Part shown: positions 61,061 to 64,000 of the stretch, piece by piece
How positions within the stretch are numbered: the stretch's first letter is position 1
Layout of the letters: each line of letters begins with the position of its first letter
Made by a program: the position numbers and the translations under genes
DNA from: Buttiauxella gaviniae
GTDB lineage: Bacteria > Pseudomonadota > Gammaproteobacteria > Enterobacterales > Enterobacteriaceae
Reading direction: 5' to 3'
NCBI RefSeq assembly: GCF_040786275.1
Contig: NZ_JBFMVT010000002.1
Coordinates: 2,666,001 to 2,730,000, forward strand
DNA length: 64,000 bases
Notes under the pieces: generated by a model
Told to the model about the DNA's origin: nothing
What the model saw: only the letters and a program-made list of their open reading frames with translations
Database searches by the model: none

Positions 61061-64000
61061 TTAGCCATTGAGTACACAAATTGCATCAGGGCGTACCCCT
61101 TCTGAAGTAAGCATTTGTCTCTCAAACTGGTCGTTACTTAAAACTGTATTGCTGTTGGGGGAGTTAACATTCAAAAAGAAAAAATCATTGCTTGTACCAT
61201 CGCTCTTAACCATCCTTACATATTTTGATGTTGTATATATATTTCTCAGCAATACTGTAAAACCAGTCGTATTTGAGTAGTTGTGTAAGGGCCCATGTGC
61301 TGAATCAAATCCAGTAGCAATCGGGGCTAATAGCCCATCCCACCCGTTGTTCACACATGTTTCTAACAACGTAGCTCCTACTGCAGCGGGCGCCGTCCCA
61401 ACAAATCGCGCAACATAATGGCTAATATTTTTTTGGGCTACCCCCAACGCCTGCAATTGTGCCGATGGCGTTACGGAGACAGTAAAGTTGCCGCGCCCTC
61501 TGCTAGAAACAAGTTGGTATACACCAGCGGTAGTACTTGTCCATCCTGTTGAATTTGCTGAGGTCATCACCCAATTGTTCCACTGGCTGGCCAGCAGTGT
61601 CTGTCCATCGGAATCCACAAATCGAATTGTTGCGCCCATTGTGTGGATAGGTGGCACACTTGATACAGGAAGTAATGAACCTCCTGTCTCACCCGGCAAG
61701 TAATGTGTTGGCATCGGTACGTCAAATTCTGTATCCGTTGTTGCGAGAATTGCAAGGCCTGAGTCTGCTTCGACTTCTGATACTCCCGGCACCGTGGAGC
61801 GGATTTGCGTACTGACCGTTCCGTCTGCACCGGTTGTTTTTGCACCCGTCACCACTTCGTTTAACCCTGCCGGCAGGTTAAAGGTGACCGAAACACCCTG
61901 TACGGGTTCATCGTTCAGGTCAGTAACTGTTGCTCTGATCTCATTTCTGCCAAAGTCATTTGCCAGGCGTTCATTCGTGGTGACGTCAAGAATAATCGCC
62001 CCCCCGAATTCAATATTAAGGGTACGGCTGGTTCCGTTAATTTCGGCCGTTACGGTACTTATTCCCTCTGTTGTACTGGTCAGCAATACCGTCACTTCGC
62101 CACTCGCATCCGTTAGCCCCACTGTTCCTACAGTCGCGCCGTTGTCCGCTGTCAGCGTAATCTGCCCGTTTTCCAGTGCATTCCCGTTCGCATCCGTGAC
62201 TTTCACCTTCACGCTGTTGGTGGCCGTGCCGTTCGGATAAGCACCATTATCCACCACTGTCAGGTTGCCTGCCGCAATCGTGGCCGTCGACGCATCTGCA
62301 GTGAAGTTAATATCCACCGTCTGGCTGCCACCACCAGTGGAAGCGCCCACTGTCACACCGCCTGCCTGGGTGCTGTCAACATCCACGGTTGCATTGCCGT
62401 TGCTGTCCGTCACCACCGTCTGGGTTTCTGTGCTGCCGTCCGGGAAGGTAATGGTGATGTCCACCGTCTGACCCGGTACCGGGTTACCGTTCGCATCCTG
62501 CACCGGGAAGACCACGTTGATGGTGTCGGTTCCGTTCGCCACCGCACCGTCACCGGTCACGGTGCCCGCTCCTGGTGTACCAGTTCCTGCCGTGAAGTTA
62601 ACATCCACGGTCTGGCTGGCACCACCAGTGGAAGCGCCCACTGTCACACCGCCTGCCTGGGTGCTGTCAACATCTATGGTTGCATTGCCGTCGTCGTCCG
62701 TCACCACCGTCTGGGTTTCTGTGCTGCCGTCCGGGAAGGTAATGGTGATGTCCACCGTCTGACCCGGTACCGGGTTACCGTTAGCATCCTGCACCGGGAA
62801 GACCACGTTGATGATGTCGGTTCCGTTCGCCACCGCACCGTCACCGGTCACGGTGCCCGCTCCTGGTGTACCAGTTCCTGCCGTGAAGTTAACATCCACC
62901 GTCTGGCTGGCACCGTTGATGCTCGCAGTGACCGTGCTGATTCCTGCTTTGGTGCTGCTCAGCGTCACGACCACTTCACCGTTAATGTCGGTGTGCCCGG
63001 AATCAGCAATATTTGCACTGTTATTCGCAGTAAAGTTTACCCTTACATTGGTTAGTCGGTTACCGCTAGAATCGGTCACAATGGCACGTACGCTGTTGGT
63101 TGCCACACCGTTTGCCAGGGCTCCGTCAGTCACCACCGTCAGATTTCCTGCCGCAATGGTGGCCGTCGATGCATCTGCCGTAAAGTTAACATCCACCGTC
63201 TGGCTGGCACCATTGATGCCCGCGCTGACCGTGCTGCTGCCTGCTGTTTTACTGGTCAGCGTTACGGTTACTTCACCGTTTGCATCAGTCAGCGAAATGT
63301 TACCCACCACGGCACCGTTATCTGCCGATACTGCCACCTGCTGATTTTGCAGCGGGTTGCCGTGCGCATCCGTGACTTTCACCTTCACGCTGTTGGTGGC
63401 TGTGCCGTCTGCCAGCGCATTATCAGTCACTATCGTCAGATTTCCTGCCGCAATGGTGGCCGTCGACGCATCTGCCGTGAAGTTAACATCCACGGTCTGG
63501 CTGCCACCACCAGTGGAAGCGCCCACTGTCACACCGCCTGCCTGGGTGCTGTCAACATCTATGGTTGCATTGCCGTCGTCGTCCGTCACCACCGTCTGGG
63601 TTTCTGTGCTGCCGTCCGGGAAGGTAATGGTGATGTCCACCGTCTGACCCGGTACCGGGTTACCGTTCGCATCCTGCACCGGGAAGACCACGTTGATGAT
63701 GTCGGTTCCGTTCGCCACCGCGCCGTCACCTGTCACGGTGCCCGCTCCTGGAGTACCAGTTCCCTTCCTGAAGTTAACATCCACCGTCTGGCTGGCACCA
63801 TTGATGCCCGCGGTGACCGTGCTGCTGCCTGCTGTTTTACTGGTCAGCGTCACCGTTACTTCACCGTTCACATCGGTCAGCGAAACGTTACCCACCACGG
63901 CACCGTTATCTGCCGATACTGCCACCTGCTGATTTTGCAGCGGGTTGCCGTGCGCATCCGTGACTTTCACCTTCACGCTGTTGGTGGCTGTGCCGTCTGC
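61061..64000 (-). CDS. Giant Ig-like repeat surface adhesin, C-terminal part (5' end outside window)
   Basis: The frame is open through the right edge; the visible part is about 979 residues, so the N-terminal secretion domain is not seen. From N to C the visible part has a partial B-type module, then A, B, B', A, A, B'', a diverged Ig-like module (61718-62005) and a 218-residue cap (61064-61717). The modules resemble bacterial Ig-like (Big_1-type) domains, with TNSVKVKVTDANGN and GEVTVTLTSTTAG-type strands. The cap ends ICVLNG and has the only two cysteines visible in the product, 93 residues apart. There is no LPXTG or C-terminal beta-barrel, so I favour an intimin/invasin-type inverse autotransporter with an N-terminal barrel. 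A type I-secreted adhesin is the alternative, but no glycine-rich secretion signal is seen. Confidence 0.85.
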   Translation of the reverse strand, partial: ADGTATNSVKVKVTDAHGNPLQNQQVAVSADNGAVVGNVSLTDVNGEVTVTLTSKTAGSSTVTAGINGASQTVDVNFRKGTGTPGAGTVTGDGAVANGTDIINVVFPVQDANGNPVPGQTVDITITFPDGSTETQTVVTDDDGNATIDVDSTQAGGVTVGASTGGGSQTVDVNFTADASTATIAAGNLTIVTDNALADGTATNSVKVKVTDAHGNPLQNQQVAVSADNGAVVGNISLTDANGEVTVTLTSKTAGSSTVSAGINGASQTVDVNFTADASTATIAAGNLTVVTDGALANGVATNSVRAIVTDSSGNRLTNVRVNFTANNSANIADSGHTDINGEVVVTLSSTKAGISTVTASINGASQTVDVNFTAGTGTPGAGTVTGDGAVANGTDIINVVFPVQDANGNPVPGQTVDITITFPDGSTETQTVVTDDDGNATIDVDSTQAGGVTVGASTGGASQTVDVNFTAGTGTPGAGTVTGDGAVANGTDTINVVFPVQDANGNPVPGQTVDITITFPDGSTETQTVVTDSNGNATVDVDSTQAGGVTVGASTGGGSQTVDINFTADASTATIAAGNLTVVDNGAYPNGTATNSVKVKVTDANGNALENGQITLTADNGATVGTVGLTDASGEVTVLLTSTTEGISTVTAEINGTSRTLNIEFGGAIILDVTTNERLANDFGRNEIRATVTDLNDEPVQGVSVTFNLPAGLNEVVTGAKTTGADGTVSTQIRSTVPGVSEVEADSGLAILATTDTEFDVPMPTHYLPGETGGSLLPVSSVPPIHTMGATIRFVDSDGQTLLASQWNNWVMTSANSTGWTSTTAGVYQLVSSRGRGNFTVSVTPSAQLQALGVAQKNISHYVARFVGTAPAAVGATLLETCVNNGWDGLLAPIATGFDSAHGPLHNYSNTTGFTVLLRNIYTTSKYVRMVKSDGTSNDFFFLNVNSPNSNTVLSNDQFERQMLTSEGVRPDAICVLNG
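62006..62302 (-). repeat. Adhesin Ig-like module B'' (diverged)
   Basis: 297 bases, 99 residues, from TADASTATIA to TLNIEF. The first 40 residues match the B modules; the second half is diverged. Confidence 0.8.
62303..62884 (-). repeat. Adhesin A modules 2 and 3 (tandem, 291 bases each)
   Basis: Two head-to-tail copies (62594-62884 and 62303-62593) of a 97-residue module beginning TAGTGTPGAGTVTGDG. They differ at only a few positions, for example TDDDGNATI against TDSNGNATV. Confidence 0.9.
62885..63181 (-). repeat. Adhesin module B' (diverged)
   Basis: 297 bases with the conserved TADASTATIAAGNLT start and ASQTVDVNF end but a distinct centre (SGNRLTNVRVNFTANNSANI). Confidence 0.8.
63182..63478 (-). 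repeat. Adhesin module B
   Basis: 297 bases, nearly identical to the partial module at 63770-64000 over the shared part (KVKVTDAHGNPLQNQQVAV). Confidence 0.9.
63479..63769 (-). repeat. Adhesin A module 1
   Basis: 291 bases, nearly identical to the A modules at 62303-62884; more than 100 consecutive bases are shared with the copy at 62594-62884. It starts RKGTGT rather than TAGTGT. Confidence 0.9.
63770..64000 (-). repeat. Adhesin module B (cut by window edge)
   Basis: Visible 231 bases of another B module. The array therefore continues to the right beyond the window. Confidence 0.9.

Noticed and set aside
62808-63932. Plus-strand ORFs opposite the adhesin repeats
   Set aside because: They repeat with the same period as the Ig modules and are antisense translations of them.
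62006-64000. Regular repeats that might suggest a CRISPR array
   Set aside because: The units are about 290-300 bases, coding, and without unique spacers. They are protein modules.

Overview
The window is a chromosomal segment of an enterobacterium (order Enterobacterales, close to the Escherichia / Enterobacter / Klebsiella group). The evidence is a long run of genes in the Escherichia coli K-12 order (murE to ftsZ-lpxC-secM-secA-mutT, then guaC, hofCB-ppdD, nadC, ampDE, aroP, pdhR-aceEF-lpd, acnB, cueO, gcd, hpt, can, yadGHIE) with protein lengths that match E. coli almost residue for residue. The genus cannot be fixed from the sequence alone. It is not E. coli K-12: it carries extra genes (two GH43 glycosidases with two sugar symporters, a DUF2950 protein, a DUF721/DciA-like protein), lacks speED beside yacL, and has a different locus after yadE.

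Layout. 1-13.4 kb: the cell wall and division (dcw) cluster, all on + and mostly with overlapping or nearly touching genes, from the 3' end of murE to lpxC. 13.4-17.6 kb: a DUF721/DciA-like gene divergent from secM, then secM-secA (translational arrest control of the Sec motor) and mutT. 17.6-25 kb: leftward yacG-zapD-coaE, rightward guaC, leftward type IV pilus genes hofC-hofB-ppdD and nadC. 24.7-26.2 kb: ampD-ampE. 26.2-31.8 kb: a carbohydrate insert of two leftward symporter-GH43 pairs that would import and cleave xylo- and arabino-oligosaccharides in the cytoplasm. 32-41 kb: aroP, then pdhR-aceE-aceF-lpd (pyruvate dehydrogenase and its repressor) with a visible PdhR operator. 41.2-47.2 kb: DUF2950 and yacH (DUF3300), a gap containing an unannotated 39-codon ORF, then acnB. 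47.4-57.6 kb: yacL, yacC, cueO with a CueR-type promoter, gcd with a perfect CRP site, hpt, can, the yadGH ABC exporter, yadI and yadE.

57.6-64.0 kb differs in character: it is A+T-rich up to about 61 kb and has no counterpart at the E. coli yadE-panD junction. It encodes a membrane-bound ToxR/CadC-like regulator, a FidL-like inner-membrane partner, two convergent paralogous LuxR-type regulators, and the C-terminal 980 or so residues of a giant surface adhesin built from nearly identical Ig-like repeats and ended by a cap with two cysteines. The layout recalls the marT-fidL-misL logic of Salmonella SPI-3, in which a ToxR-like regulator and its partner sit beside an adhesin. I regard this as the most interesting part of the window.

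No rRNA, tRNA, insertion sequence, prophage or CRISPR array was seen.
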